From Flavobacteriaceae bacterium (GTDB lineage Bacteria > Bacteroidota > Bacteroidia > Flavobacteriales > Flavobacteriaceae): a stretch of DNA of 64,000 bases. Each line of letters begins with the position of its first letter. The stretch's first letter is position 1. Positions 35,787-44,716 of the stretch are shown here, in pieces. The notes beneath the pieces were generated by a model. It searched no databases. It saw only the letters and a list, made by a program, of their open reading frames with translations, and was not told where the DNA came from. The stretch spans positions 1-64,000 of the forward strand of contig JANQMD010000018.1 of assembly GCA_028280265.1 (NCBI GenBank), in the 5' to 3' direction. Both the position numbers and the translations under genes were made by a program.

Positions 35787-37058
35787 CTACTTTTTAATTT
35801 CCTTGTACTTCTCCACAACTGCACTATGAGAGACTGTTTTTCCTTCAAAGTAATCGACAATCTTCTGTTTATCAGTGTCATTTGCGCCTAACTGATTTAA
35901 GATATTCATCAGATGCATTTTCATGTGACCGTGCTGAATTCCTTTTGTCGTTAATGCACGTAATGCGGCAAAATTTTGAGCCAAACCAGCTGTAGCCATA
36001 ATCATCATCAATTCTCTAGCTGATGGTTTTTGTAACATATCCAAAGATAACTTAGCCATAGGATGCAAAGAAGTTAAACCTCCTACGGTTCCCAACGCTA
36101 ATGGAATCTCAATCCAAAAACGAAAGATTCCATTGCTAATATCACAATGAGTTAAACTTTTATAATGTCCAGATTTTGATGCATAAGCATGTGCGCCCGC
36201 TTCAATAGCTCTAAAGTCATTTCCTGTTGCTAAAACCACGGCATCAATCCCATTCATAATTCCTTTATTATGCGTAACCGCTCTATAAGGTTCTATTTCG
36301 GCAATTTGAACAGCTTGGCAAAATTTTTCTGCAAACTTATGTGGATTTTCACCTCCTAGTTCCTCAATTTTACAACTCACCTCTGCTCTTACCAAACATT
36401 CAGGGACATAGTTAGAAAGAATACTCATGACAATTTCTATGTCTTCTTTTCTGAATTCTTTTGCCATAGCTTCTAAGCAGGAATTGATAAAATTCGCACC
36501 CATAGAGTCTACTGTCTCAAAAGTGACATGTAATTGATAGTAGTCCGATAATTTATCAGTCTTATCCACTAATTGAATATCCAAAATGCCTCCTCCTCTT
36601 TTCTCCATGTTTTTGGTGATATCGGCTGTAGCATTTATCAGATCTTCCTTTTTTGACATAAAATACTCCTGCAATTCCGAAGTATTTCCTTGAAACATAA
36701 AATGTATCTGTCCTATTTTAGTTGTTGAGAGTACCTCAGCTTTGAAACCTCCTCTTGAACTCCAAAACTTCGCCACTAAAGAAGCGGCAGCTACCACAGA
36801 GCTCTCTTCTACTACCATAGGAATGACATACTCTTTCCCATTAATTATGAAGTTTGGAGCTACTCCATAAGGCATGTAAAAATTAGAGATGGTATTCTCA
36901 ATGAAATCATCGTGAAGTTGCTGTAGCTTCTCATCAACATTCCAATATTGTTTGATTGTTTCGATGATTTCAGGTTGGCTGTTGAAATAATTGGTTGCTA
37001 ACCAATGAATTTTTTCTTCTTTGGAGAGTTTGGAAAATCCACTAACTATCTTACTCAT
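35787..37058 (-). CDS. mvaA: Hydroxymethylglutaryl-CoA reductase, class II (degradative type)
   Basis: This 423-residue class II enzyme interconverts HMG-CoA and mevalonate. The catalytic residues expected from class II enzymes are visible: E84 in MVVEESSVVAAAS, the lysine in THNKGIMNGIDAVVLATGND with the aspartate in GNDFRA, and the late histidine in GIQHGHMKMH. It keeps the class II length and lacks any membrane domain. Although such enzymes are called degradative, nearby mevalonate-type GHMP kinase genes suggest a biosynthetic role, as is usual in Flavobacteria. The gene ends against a 16-bp inverted repeat. A -7 box TATCTTTG lies just upstream. Confidence 0.94.
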   Translation of the reverse strand: MSKIVSGFSKLSKEEKIHWLATNYFNSQPEIIETIKQYWNVDEKLQQLHDDFIENTISNFYMPYGVAPNFIINGKEYVIPMVVEESSVVAAASLVAKFWSSRGGFKAEVLSTTKIGQIHFMFQGNTSELQEYFMSKKEDLINATADITKNMEKRGGGILDIQLVDKTDKLSDYYQLHVTFETVDSMGANFINSCLEAMAKEFRKEDIEIVMSILSNYVPECLVRAEVSCKIEELGGENPHKFAEKFCQAVQIAEIEPYRAVTHNKGIMNGIDAVVLATGNDFRAIEAGAHAYASKSGHYKSLTHCDISNGIFRFWIEIPLALGTVGGLTSLHPMAKLSLDMLQKPSARELMMIMATAGLAQNFAALRALTTKGIQHGHMKMHLMNILNQLGANDTDKQKIVDYFEGKTVSHSAVVEKYKEIKK

Positions 37059-37077
37059 TATTTGGGAAATCTAGTTG

Positions 37078-37085
37078 CAAAGATA
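37078..37085 (-). promoter_or_regulatory. Candidate -7 box for the HMG-CoA reductase gene
   Basis: TATCTTTG reads on the minus strand about 20 bases before the ATG at 37058, a full match to TAnnTTTG. No -33 TTTG at normal spacing is visible. Confidence 0.4.
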
Positions 37086-37270
37086 AGAGAAACATTAGAT
37101 TCTTAACACATCTTCTTATGATATGATTATATACAAAATATAGAGCAAAATACCTAGTATTTTGAGTAATATTTTACAATGATAAGCATAAGTATTTCTT
37201 ATAAATTCAGACGCAAACTGGCATTGTATTTGGTAATCAAATATTCAGTATAACTCTAAAATTTAACAAT

Positions 37271-38101
37271 ATGAGAAAAACACAACTACTTTTATTAATC
37301 CTTACCATTCTACTATCTAGCTGTGCGGTTATTAGACCAGGTGAGGTGGGGATCAAACAAAGACTCGGAAAGTTATCTAACAAGGTTGTGACTGAAGGGA
37401 CTGTTTTTTACAATCCAATCACCTCAAAAATTGTCAAGGAATCCACTCAGACAAAAAATATCAAACTACTCTTAAGATTACCAAGTAAGGAAGGTTTAAG
37501 CGTTCAGTCAGAAATTTCAATTTTACACAGACTACAGAGTGATAAAGTTGCATCCGTATTAAAGAACTTGGGAAGAGATTATGAATCTGTGATCACAAGT
37601 GTATTCAGATCAGCCGCCTCAGATGTTTGTGCACAATTTTATGCAAAAGACATGCACTCTGGAATGCGAGCTAACATAGAGAATGAAATTCTAAAAAAGA
37701 TGCAGGTAAACCTAGAGAAGCAAGCTGATGGAATTGAATTGATTGCCGTGCTGATGAAAAGTATCCGACTACCAGGAGGATTGGCAAGCTCTGTTGAGAG
37801 AAAACTACAAGCAGAGCAAGATGCGTTGAGAATGGAATTTGTTTTAAAGCAAGAAAAATTAGAAGCTCAGAGAAAAATTATCAAAGCAAAAGGTGAAAGA
37901 GATGCTCAAATCATTTTATCTGAAGGTTTAACAGAAGGAATCATTAGAATCAAAGCTATTGATGCATTTAAACAATTATCACTTTCTGACAATGCGAAAG
38001 TCATTATAACGGATGGAAAAACACCTTTATTTGTGAATGACGATAGCAAAAAGAATGAGAAAAAAGGAAAAAACAAAAAGAAAAAAACTACACAGAAATA
38101 A
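37271..38101 (+). CDS. Prohibitin-like SPFH (band 7) lipoprotein
   Basis: This 276-residue protein has a lipoprotein signal ending at C18 (LLSSC). An SPFH/band 7 domain follows, starting AVIRPGEVGIKQRLGKLSN and including EVGI- and YESVITSVFRSAASDV-type segments. The helical stretch RKLQAEQDALRMEFVLKQEKLEAQRK should form a coiled coil. The tail is very Lys-rich and polar. SPFH proteins assemble rings or microdomains at membranes; the lipid anchor suggests an envelope location. A hairpin terminator follows at 38126. Confidence 0.85.
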   Translation: MRKTQLLLLILTILLSSCAVIRPGEVGIKQRLGKLSNKVVTEGTVFYNPITSKIVKESTQTKNIKLLLRLPSKEGLSVQSEISILHRLQSDKVASVLKNLGRDYESVITSVFRSAASDVCAQFYAKDMHSGMRANIENEILKKMQVNLEKQADGIELIAVLMKSIRLPGGLASSVERKLQAEQDALRMEFVLKQEKLEAQRKIIKAKGERDAQIILSEGLTEGIIRIKAIDAFKQLSLSDNAKVIITDGKTPLFVNDDSKKNEKKGKNKKKKTTQK

Positions 38102-38125
38102 GACATTCTAGTATTTTTTTACAGG

Positions 38126-38148
38126 CCCGATATCTATCGGGTTTTTTT
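38126..38148 (+). terminator. Intrinsic terminator of the SPFH gene
   Basis: CCCGATA and TATCGGG pair around a 2-base loop and are followed directly by seven T. Confidence 0.85.
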
Positions 38149-38262
38149 GTTTTTATGACCTAATATGTGAATCATTGGTGTGTTTTAATTCGTTAAAATA
38201 ACCCAAAATTTGACGATTTTTCCGTAAACTTGGCAATCCATTATTAAAAACTAAGTTCAAAA

Positions 38263-40479
38263 ATGAAAAATATATTCATTTTAGCAGCTACACTTCTCTT
38301 TCTAAGCTGCCAATCAAATACTACTTCAACAACCTCTGAAAATACTGGAACCAAAGAAATTACTCTCGAAGAAATCTGGGGTGGTGCATTCTCTACAGAC
38401 CGTATGAATGCCCTAAATTCTATGAATGGTGACTTTTACTCGCTTCTAAATCATGACGATGACGGAAATTCAAGAGTGGATCAATACAGTTACAAAACGC
38501 TCGAAAAAGTAGCTACGATTGTAGACGGTAAAGATTTAAAAAATTTGGCAAAATTCGAATCTTACAGTTTTAATAACGACGAGACAAAACTGATTTTAGG
38601 AATCGATTCCAAAAAAGTATACAGATGGTCTTTTAAAGCAACTTACTATGCTTACGATATTGCTTCAAAAAAATTAACGCTTATCGGGAAAGATATTCAA
38701 GAACCTACTTTTTCCCCAGACAGTAAAAAGGTGGCTTACGCCAAAGGCAATAATCTTTACATTAAAAACCTATCTTCTAATGCAGTTACTCAGGTAACGA
38801 GAGATGGAAAAACAAATAGCATTATCAATGGAACTACTGATTGGGTATACGAAGAAGAGTTTGGCTTTGTAAGAGCTTTTCAATGGAGTCCCGATAGTCG
38901 ATTTGTTGCTTTTTTACGTTTTGACGAATCCAAAGTCCGTGAATTTTCAATGAATGTTACGGGGAATGAATTGTATCCAACTCAGCATGTATTTAAATAT
39001 CCTAAAGCCGGAGAAGATAACGCAAAAGTAAGTCTGCATTTATTCAATACACAAAATAGAGTGACCAAAAAAGTAGCACTTGGCAACTATGAGTACATTC
39101 CAAGGATTAAGTGGTCAAATGATCCAAATATTTTAATCGCTACTACGCTAAATCGTCATCAAAATGATTTGAAGCTATATAAAGTAAATGCTTTTAGGAC
39201 GAGTTTATCATTATTATTAAATGAGAAAGACGATGCCTATGTTGACATTAATGACAATTTAACTTTCTTAGACGATAACAGTTTTATCTGGACGAGTGAG
39301 AAAGATGGTTACAATCATATTTATCATTACGATTTTAATGGAAAATTGATCAATCAAATTACCAAAGGAGATTGGGAAGTGACCAACTATTATGGCTACA
39401 ACGATGCAAAGAAAACCATCTATTACCAATCCGTAGAAAATGGTTCTATCAACAGAGGGGTATATAGCATTGGTTTGGATGGAAAGAATAAAAAATTGCT
39501 CAGTAACGAAACAGGAAGAAATACAGCTTCTTTTAGTGACAACTTAAACTATTTCATCAACACGCATTCTACATCCGAAGTCCCTACTATCTATTCTCTC
39601 TATTCTGGGGAAGGAGAAATGTTGAAAGTTATCAAAGACAATGCAAGTTTAAAAGAGAAGCTAGCAGACTACAAAATGAGTCCGAAGGAGTTTTCTACCA
39701 TCAATATTAATGGAAATGACCTCAACATGTGGATGATCAAACCTGCTGATTTTGACGAGGAAAAAAAGTATCCTATGCTCATGTTCCAATATTCAGGACC
39801 AGGCTCACAGCAAGTAGCCAATCGTTGGAATGGTGCTAATGATTATTGGCATCAAATGTTGGCTCAAGAGGGAATGATTGTGGTTTGTATAGACCCTAGA
39901 GGAACGGGTTTAAAAGGAAGGGATTTCAAAAAAGTAACGCAGAAAGAATTGGGGAAATACGAAGTAGAAGATCAAATCGCTGCGGCTAAAAAATTAGCAA
40001 AACGCTCTTATATCGATGAAAATAACATTGGTATTTGGGGATGGAGCTATGGTGGATTTATGAGTACAAATTGCATCTTAAAAGGGAATGATATTTTCTC
40101 TACCGCCATTGCAGTCGCACCAGTAACTTCATGGCGTTTTTATGATACTGTCTATACCGAAAGATATATGCAAACTCCGCAAGAAAATGCAAGTGGCTAT
40201 GACGATAACTCTCCTATTAATTATGCAGACAAACTAAAAGGAAATTATCTTTTAGTTCACGGTTCTGGAGATGACAATGTACACCAACAAAACACCATGA
40301 GAATGGTAAATGCTCTCGTAGAGGCAAATAAAGATTTCGATCTATTCATCTATCCTGACCGAGCACATGGCATACGAAAAGGAAAAAATACACGATTGCA
40401 TTTATTCAGAAAAATGACAACATTTATTCAAGAGAATTTGAATAAAAGCACGAATGATAAAATCAAAATTAAAGGATAA
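38263..40479 (+). CDS. Dipeptidyl peptidase IV-like S9 serine peptidase lipoprotein
   Basis: This 738-residue protein has a lipoprotein signal ending at C16 (LFLSC). The N-terminal beta-propeller (about residues 40-490) contains the EEEFGF segment (DWVYEEEFGF); the acidic pair binds the free peptide N-terminus in DPP IV. The C-terminal hydrolase domain has the nucleophile in GWSYGGFMS (S595), then the acid in GSGDDNVHQQ and the histidine in PDRAHGI. It should release X-Pro or X-Ala dipeptides outside the inner membrane. A POT transporter gene follows after 21 bases, which would import the dipeptides. A plausible start box is TAAACTTG near 38227. Confidence 0.93.
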   Translation: MKNIFILAATLLFLSCQSNTTSTTSENTGTKEITLEEIWGGAFSTDRMNALNSMNGDFYSLLNHDDDGNSRVDQYSYKTLEKVATIVDGKDLKNLAKFESYSFNNDETKLILGIDSKKVYRWSFKATYYAYDIASKKLTLIGKDIQEPTFSPDSKKVAYAKGNNLYIKNLSSNAVTQVTRDGKTNSIINGTTDWVYEEEFGFVRAFQWSPDSRFVAFLRFDESKVREFSMNVTGNELYPTQHVFKYPKAGEDNAKVSLHLFNTQNRVTKKVALGNYEYIPRIKWSNDPNILIATTLNRHQNDLKLYKVNAFRTSLSLLLNEKDDAYVDINDNLTFLDDNSFIWTSEKDGYNHIYHYDFNGKLINQITKGDWEVTNYYGYNDAKKTIYYQSVENGSINRGVYSIGLDGKNKKLLSNETGRNTASFSDNLNYFINTHSTSEVPTIYSLYSGEGEMLKVIKDNASLKEKLADYKMSPKEFSTININGNDLNMWMIKPADFDEEKKYPMLMFQYSGPGSQQVANRWNGANDYWHQMLAQEGMIVVCIDPRGTGLKGRDFKKVTQKELGKYEVEDQIAAAKKLAKRSYIDENNIGIWGWSYGGFMSTNCILKGNDIFSTAIAVAPVTSWRFYDTVYTERYMQTPQENASGYDDNSPINYADKLKGNYLLVHGSGDDNVHQQNTMRMVNALVEANKDFDLFIYPDRAHGIRKGKNTRLHLFRKMTTFIQENLNKSTNDKIKIKG

Positions 40480-40500
40480 CAACAATTAATACTAGAATAT

Positions 40501-42078
40501 ATGGAATTTAAATTTGCAGGTTCAATGACCAACCAAAAAACTGTACTAGGTCATCCTTCGGGGTTATTTGTACTTTTTTTTACCGAAATGTGGGAACGTT
40601 TCTCATACTATGGAATGAGAGCCATATTAGTTTTATTTTTAACAGCTGCTATTCTTGATGAAGGCGGATGGGGATGGGAACGTTCAGAAGCTTTAATTTT
40701 ATACGCTTGGTATACTGGATTGGTCTACGTAACCCCAATAATTGGGGGATATATTGCTGACAAATTTATTGGTTTCCGAAAAGCTGTCGTACTTGGAGCA
40801 GTTATTATGACTTTAGGTCATGCTTCTATGGCACTTGAAGCATTGACTGATTCATTCTTCTATGTTGGTCTTGCCTTAATTATAATTGGAAATGGTTTAT
40901 TCAAACCAAACATTGGATCCATTGTAGGCCAGTTATACAAAACTCAAGGAAAAGAGAAAGATGCTGGTTACACCATTTTTTACATGGGAGTAAATTCAGG
41001 AGCATTTCTAGGTTATGTACTTTGTGGATATATAGGCGAGACTATTGGATGGCATTATGGTTTTGGCTTAGCAGGTATTTTCATGTTGATAGGAATGTTA
41101 CAATTTTATTTTGCGCAAAAAATATTTGGAGATATTGGAACAAAAACCGAAGCCGTTAATGATAAATCTGAAGTAACAGAAAAAAAAGACGAGACTAGTA
41201 CTAGCAGCAATTCGCCATCACAATCCAAAATAAGAAAAGACCGCTTAATCGTTATTGGAGTTTTCTCTTTCTTCACAATTTTCTTCTGGTGGGCATTTGA
41301 ACAAGCAGGTGGGTCTATGACTATTTTTGCTGCAGATTATACAAATAGAACCTTAGTTGGTAATGGTGCTTATATTTTTAAAATAGTAAACACATTACTT
41401 GTAACTGTACCTTTATTGATTATAACCTATGTTCTTTATCTATTATTCAAACAAATCTTTGCTAAATTTCCTTTATCCAATATTTTTCTTGGATTGAGCT
41501 TTGTTATCATTTGGGGGTTAGTCATTTGGATGCTAAATCGCGATTTTTCATCAGAAGTAACTGAAGTAAAAGCCTCTTGGTTTGGGGGGTTAAACTCATT
41601 TTTTATTATTGCTTTTGCTCCGTTATTTTCTAAACTTTGGGAAAGTAAATTTAACCCAACTGGTCCTGTCAAATTTGCGATCGGACTTATTCTTTTAGGT
41701 TTAGGTTTTGCAATCCTGTCTTTTGGATCCATGGGTATTCCATTAGGTGCTAAAACTGCTTCCGTGAGTATTATATTTTTAATACTAGCCTACCTTTTCC
41801 ATACTTTAGGGGAGCTTTGTATATCTCCGGTTGGCCTTTCATATGTTAGTAAACTTGCTCCATTGAAGTTGGTCGGATTAATGTTTGGAATTTGGTATGT
41901 CGCTAATTTCATAGCAAATTTTGCTGCTGGTATTACAGGTAGTTACATAGACCCGATTGTAGATAAATATGGAATGAGTACTTTCTTTTTAATATTTACG
42001 GCAATCCCAGTTGGAGCAGGATTGGTAATGCTAGCTTTAAATAAAACGCTACTCAAAAAAATGCATGGTATCCGATAG
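40501..42078 (+). CDS. POT-family proton-dependent oligopeptide transporter
   Basis: This 525-residue membrane protein imports di- and tripeptides with protons. The ExxERFxYYG motif is present (EMWERFSYYGMRAIL), as is the PTR2 signature FYMGVNSGAFLGYVLCGYIG. A cytoplasmic linker rich in Lys, Glu and Ser lies between the two six-helix halves, near residues 225-245. It follows the DPP IV gene by 21 bases, so the two probably form a cleave-and-import unit. A hairpin terminator lies at 42101. Confidence 0.95.
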   Translation: MEFKFAGSMTNQKTVLGHPSGLFVLFFTEMWERFSYYGMRAILVLFLTAAILDEGGWGWERSEALILYAWYTGLVYVTPIIGGYIADKFIGFRKAVVLGAVIMTLGHASMALEALTDSFFYVGLALIIIGNGLFKPNIGSIVGQLYKTQGKEKDAGYTIFYMGVNSGAFLGYVLCGYIGETIGWHYGFGLAGIFMLIGMLQFYFAQKIFGDIGTKTEAVNDKSEVTEKKDETSTSSNSPSQSKIRKDRLIVIGVFSFFTIFFWWAFEQAGGSMTIFAADYTNRTLVGNGAYIFKIVNTLLVTVPLLIITYVLYLLFKQIFAKFPLSNIFLGLSFVIIWGLVIWMLNRDFSSEVTEVKASWFGGLNSFFIIAFAPLFSKLWESKFNPTGPVKFAIGLILLGLGFAILSFGSMGIPLGAKTASVSIIFLILAYLFHTLGELCISPVGLSYVSKLAPLKLVGLMFGIWYVANFIANFAAGITGSYIDPIVDKYGMSTFFLIFTAIPVGAGLVMLALNKTLLKKMHGIR

Positions 42079-42100
42079 TATAAAATTCTCTTAAATATTT

Positions 42101-42129
42101 AAGGCACCATTTTTGGTGCCTTCTTTTTT
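42101..42129 (+). terminator. Intrinsic terminator of the DPP IV-POT operon
   Basis: Stem AAGGCACCA/TGGTGCCTT with a 4-base loop, followed by CTTTTTT. Confidence 0.88.
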
Positions 42130-42163
42130 GTAAATTTGTTTTATTCATTTCGACAAAGTGATT

Positions 42164-42679
42164 ATGAAAAATATTGTCACCATACTATTATTATTTTTAG
42201 CGCTCCAACTAACAGCTCAAGAAAAAGTCAACTGGGTTTCGTTTGAAGAGGCTATTAAATTGAATAAAAATAATCCAAGGCTCATGTTGATAGATGTCTA
42301 CACTGATTGGTGTGGGTGGTGCAAGAAAATGGACAAAACTACCTATGAAAACGATTTTATTGTTAATTACATCAATAAAAACTTTTATGCAGTAAAATTA
42401 GATGGTGAGGGCAAAAATGATATTGTTTATAACGATTACACTTTCAAATTTAAAAGTCAGGGAAGAAGAGGGTATCACGAATTAGCGGCATCGCTATTAA
42501 ACGGAAAGTTAAGTTATCCTACTACAGTTTTCTTGAATGACAAAATGCAGCTTTTAGATCGAGTACCTGGTTACCTGGACACGAAATTAATGGAGCAAAT
42601 CGTTACCTATTTTGCGACAAAAAAATACCAAACTGTAAAATGGGATGACTACATTAAGAATTTTAAAAGTAATTTATAA
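42164..42679 (+). CDS. Secreted thioredoxin-fold protein
   Basis: This 171-residue protein has a signal peptide (residues about 1-18, ending LTAQE). A thioredoxin-like domain follows (DUF255/thioredoxin_7 type), with the redox motif DWCGWCKKMDKTTYEN. It should act as a disulfide reductase or isomerase in the periplasm. I take the ATG at 42164, with a -7-like box TAAATTTG about 30 bases upstream; a GTG at 42158 is in frame but less likely. The gene converges on comEC, 6 bases away, and its terminator lies inside the comEC 3' end. Confidence 0.85.
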   Translation: MKNIVTILLLFLALQLTAQEKVNWVSFEEAIKLNKNNPRLMLIDVYTDWCGWCKKMDKTTYENDFIVNYINKNFYAVKLDGEGKNDIVYNDYTFKFKSQGRRGYHELAASLLNGKLSYPTTVFLNDKMQLLDRVPGYLDTKLMEQIVTYFATKKYQTVKWDDYIKNFKSNL

Positions 42680-42685
42680 AATAGA

Positions 42686-44683
42686 TTACTCTAAAATATA
42701 TGCTCCGTTTTGACCAGTATACCAAAACGGAGTTTTTGTTTTTAAACAAGTTTGTTCCCAACTCTGAATTTGATTTTTATAATTACTGCCATCGGCTATA
42801 ATTTGCTTAGGGTTCAAGACATGAATCAATCTTTCTAAATTAATTTTTGGAGCATTTCTCAGAAATACAATCGGGTTGTGAATACCGTCAATATTGAATA
42901 TCCCATGATTGTCTACGATTAAAAAATCTTCCCCTTTGAATTGCATATAATTATTATAATCTGTGAATTGAGGAGTTGCCTTTTCCTCTCGAATGAATGA
43001 TCTTACAGGGTTGCTTATGCTTTCCCCTTTGTCCTGAAAAAGAATTATTTGATTTGAAGACCTAACTGCATATATCGATTTCCTATACTGGTGAAAGATA
43101 AGTAACTGATGCTTATTCTTTAATGCTATTTTTTCATACAAAAACACACCTTGCATCAATAAAACAGCTGTTAATAGACGCATAAACCTTGATACATTTA
43201 ACTTTATACAAAATCGCACTCCAGTAAAAATCAAAATATAGAAAGCAATGAGATTCATCCATGAAAAAGAAATATCCGAAAATAGAAAAGCTTCTTGATT
43301 GGAAATCCAGCTCACAAACTGATTCATTAATGAGATAATGATTTCATAGAACTCTCCCATGAACTCAGGGAGACTATTCATCAGAGACAATAGTATTACA
43401 ACAATGCCAGCTACCAATACAATTCCTAAAAAAGGGACAATCACTAAGTTTGACAGTAAGAATAAACCAGGGAATTGATGAAAATAAAACAAGCTTAGAG
43501 GCAAAACAATCAACTGAGCCGCAATTGATACTGTGGTTAACTGCCATATCTTTCTTAGGAAAAATAGCTTTGGAGTCCATATATTTTCTAACTTCGGTTG
43601 AATTGTTACGATTCCAAAGACAGCTAAATAACTTAATTGAAAACCCACATCAAACAAGAACATCGGTTTACACAAAAGCAGTAAAAGAAGAGAGAAAATA
43701 AGTGATCTTATCACATTATTTTTTTCATTTCTTATTTGTCCAATTGCCACGATGGAAAACATTGTTACTGCTCTTACTACCGATGCCGACAAACCTGCTA
43801 AGATTGCAAAAAACCATAATGCAATGACAATAAGAATCGTCTTTACTATTTTCCCATTCCGCAGACGTTCAACAGGTTTTAATATTGAAGAGAGTAACAA
43901 TAATAGAATTCCTACGTGCAAACCCGACACTGCTAAAATATGTATGGCTCCTGCTTGAGAATAATCATCCAATAATTCTTTTGAAATGTCTTGTCGTTGT
44001 CCCAGTAAGAGTGCATTCATCACGCCATAAGTATCCTTCGAGAACTTTTCACTTTCTAATGATCTTTGTATTCTCACCCTTACATCGACTACCATTCCCA
44101 AAAAGGTTTTTTCACTTTTCAATTGTAGAAATTGATCGGATGTAGCATAGAGCTGTTTGTAAATATTTTTCCTTTCTAAGTAATTCTTATAATTAAACTG
44201 ATATGGATTCAAAGCAGGTTGAATATTTGTAAAATTAGAGGCTATCAAAATTCGATCATCTATCTTTAAAGAATCCATATCCTCTACCTTTCGAACCTTC
44301 AATAAAATGACTCCTCTTGTCTTTTTTTTATCGATACTCTCCACTCTTGCTTCGTATTGCTGATAGTAATCATTTGACTTTACGATATTTTGAATCTTTA
44401 AAACACAAGAATTAGAATTCGACAAATATTTTTCATAGTAATCTTCTCTGTTTCTGTCATCCGATAGATAGGTGACGCTGCTACCTAGACCGAGGAAAAA
44501 TAGAAAGGTAATGATTGAAAACCACTTACTTTTTATACGGTGTAGAGCGGCTCCAATACAAAAAAACACAAAAAGAAATACAAATAATAACTCATTCCAA
44601 AAACTCAAGTAATACTGAAATAGGATTCCAGCAACAAGGGAGATTACAAAATGAGTAGGAAGATAATCTAGTAACTTTTTCAT
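42686..44683 (-). CDS. comEC: ComEC/Rec2-type competence membrane protein
   Basis: This is a 665-residue membrane protein of the ComEC/Rec2 family, the inner-membrane channel for imported single-stranded DNA. An N-terminal DUF4131-like region is followed by the competence core, with QAGAIHILAVSGLHVGILL and about eight more transmembrane segments. The C-terminal soluble part (about residues 530-665) is short and lacks a clear metallo-beta-lactamase motif, unlike B. subtilis ComEC. No other competence gene is in the window. It is preceded by lpxB. Confidence 0.88.
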   Translation of the reverse strand: MKKLLDYLPTHFVISLVAGILFQYYLSFWNELLFVFLFVFFCIGAALHRIKSKWFSIITFLFFLGLGSSVTYLSDDRNREDYYEKYLSNSNSCVLKIQNIVKSNDYYQQYEARVESIDKKKTRGVILLKVRKVEDMDSLKIDDRILIASNFTNIQPALNPYQFNYKNYLERKNIYKQLYATSDQFLQLKSEKTFLGMVVDVRVRIQRSLESEKFSKDTYGVMNALLLGQRQDISKELLDDYSQAGAIHILAVSGLHVGILLLLLSSILKPVERLRNGKIVKTILIVIALWFFAILAGLSASVVRAVTMFSIVAIGQIRNEKNNVIRSLIFSLLLLLLCKPMFLFDVGFQLSYLAVFGIVTIQPKLENIWTPKLFFLRKIWQLTTVSIAAQLIVLPLSLFYFHQFPGLFLLSNLVIVPFLGIVLVAGIVVILLSLMNSLPEFMGEFYEIIISLMNQFVSWISNQEAFLFSDISFSWMNLIAFYILIFTGVRFCIKLNVSRFMRLLTAVLLMQGVFLYEKIALKNKHQLLIFHQYRKSIYAVRSSNQIILFQDKGESISNPVRSFIREEKATPQFTDYNNYMQFKGEDFLIVDNHGIFNIDGIHNPIVFLRNAPKINLERLIHVLNPKQIIADGSNYKNQIQSWEQTCLKTKTPFWYTGQNGAYILE
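42703..42737 (+). terminator. Terminator for the thioredoxin gene inside the comEC 3' end
   Basis: CTCCGTTTTG and CAAAACGGAG form a 10-bp perfect stem with a 10-base loop and a T-tract on the plus strand. The sequence also encodes part of the ComEC C-terminus on the minus strand. Confidence 0.75.
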
Positions 44684-44716
44684 AGCAGTATAAAGTTACT
44701 AAATTTTTAAAAACCG

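Noticed and set aside
37200..37270. Promoter for the SPFH gene
   Set aside because: The best candidate, TGTATTTGG near 37227, lacks the two bases between TA and TTTG.
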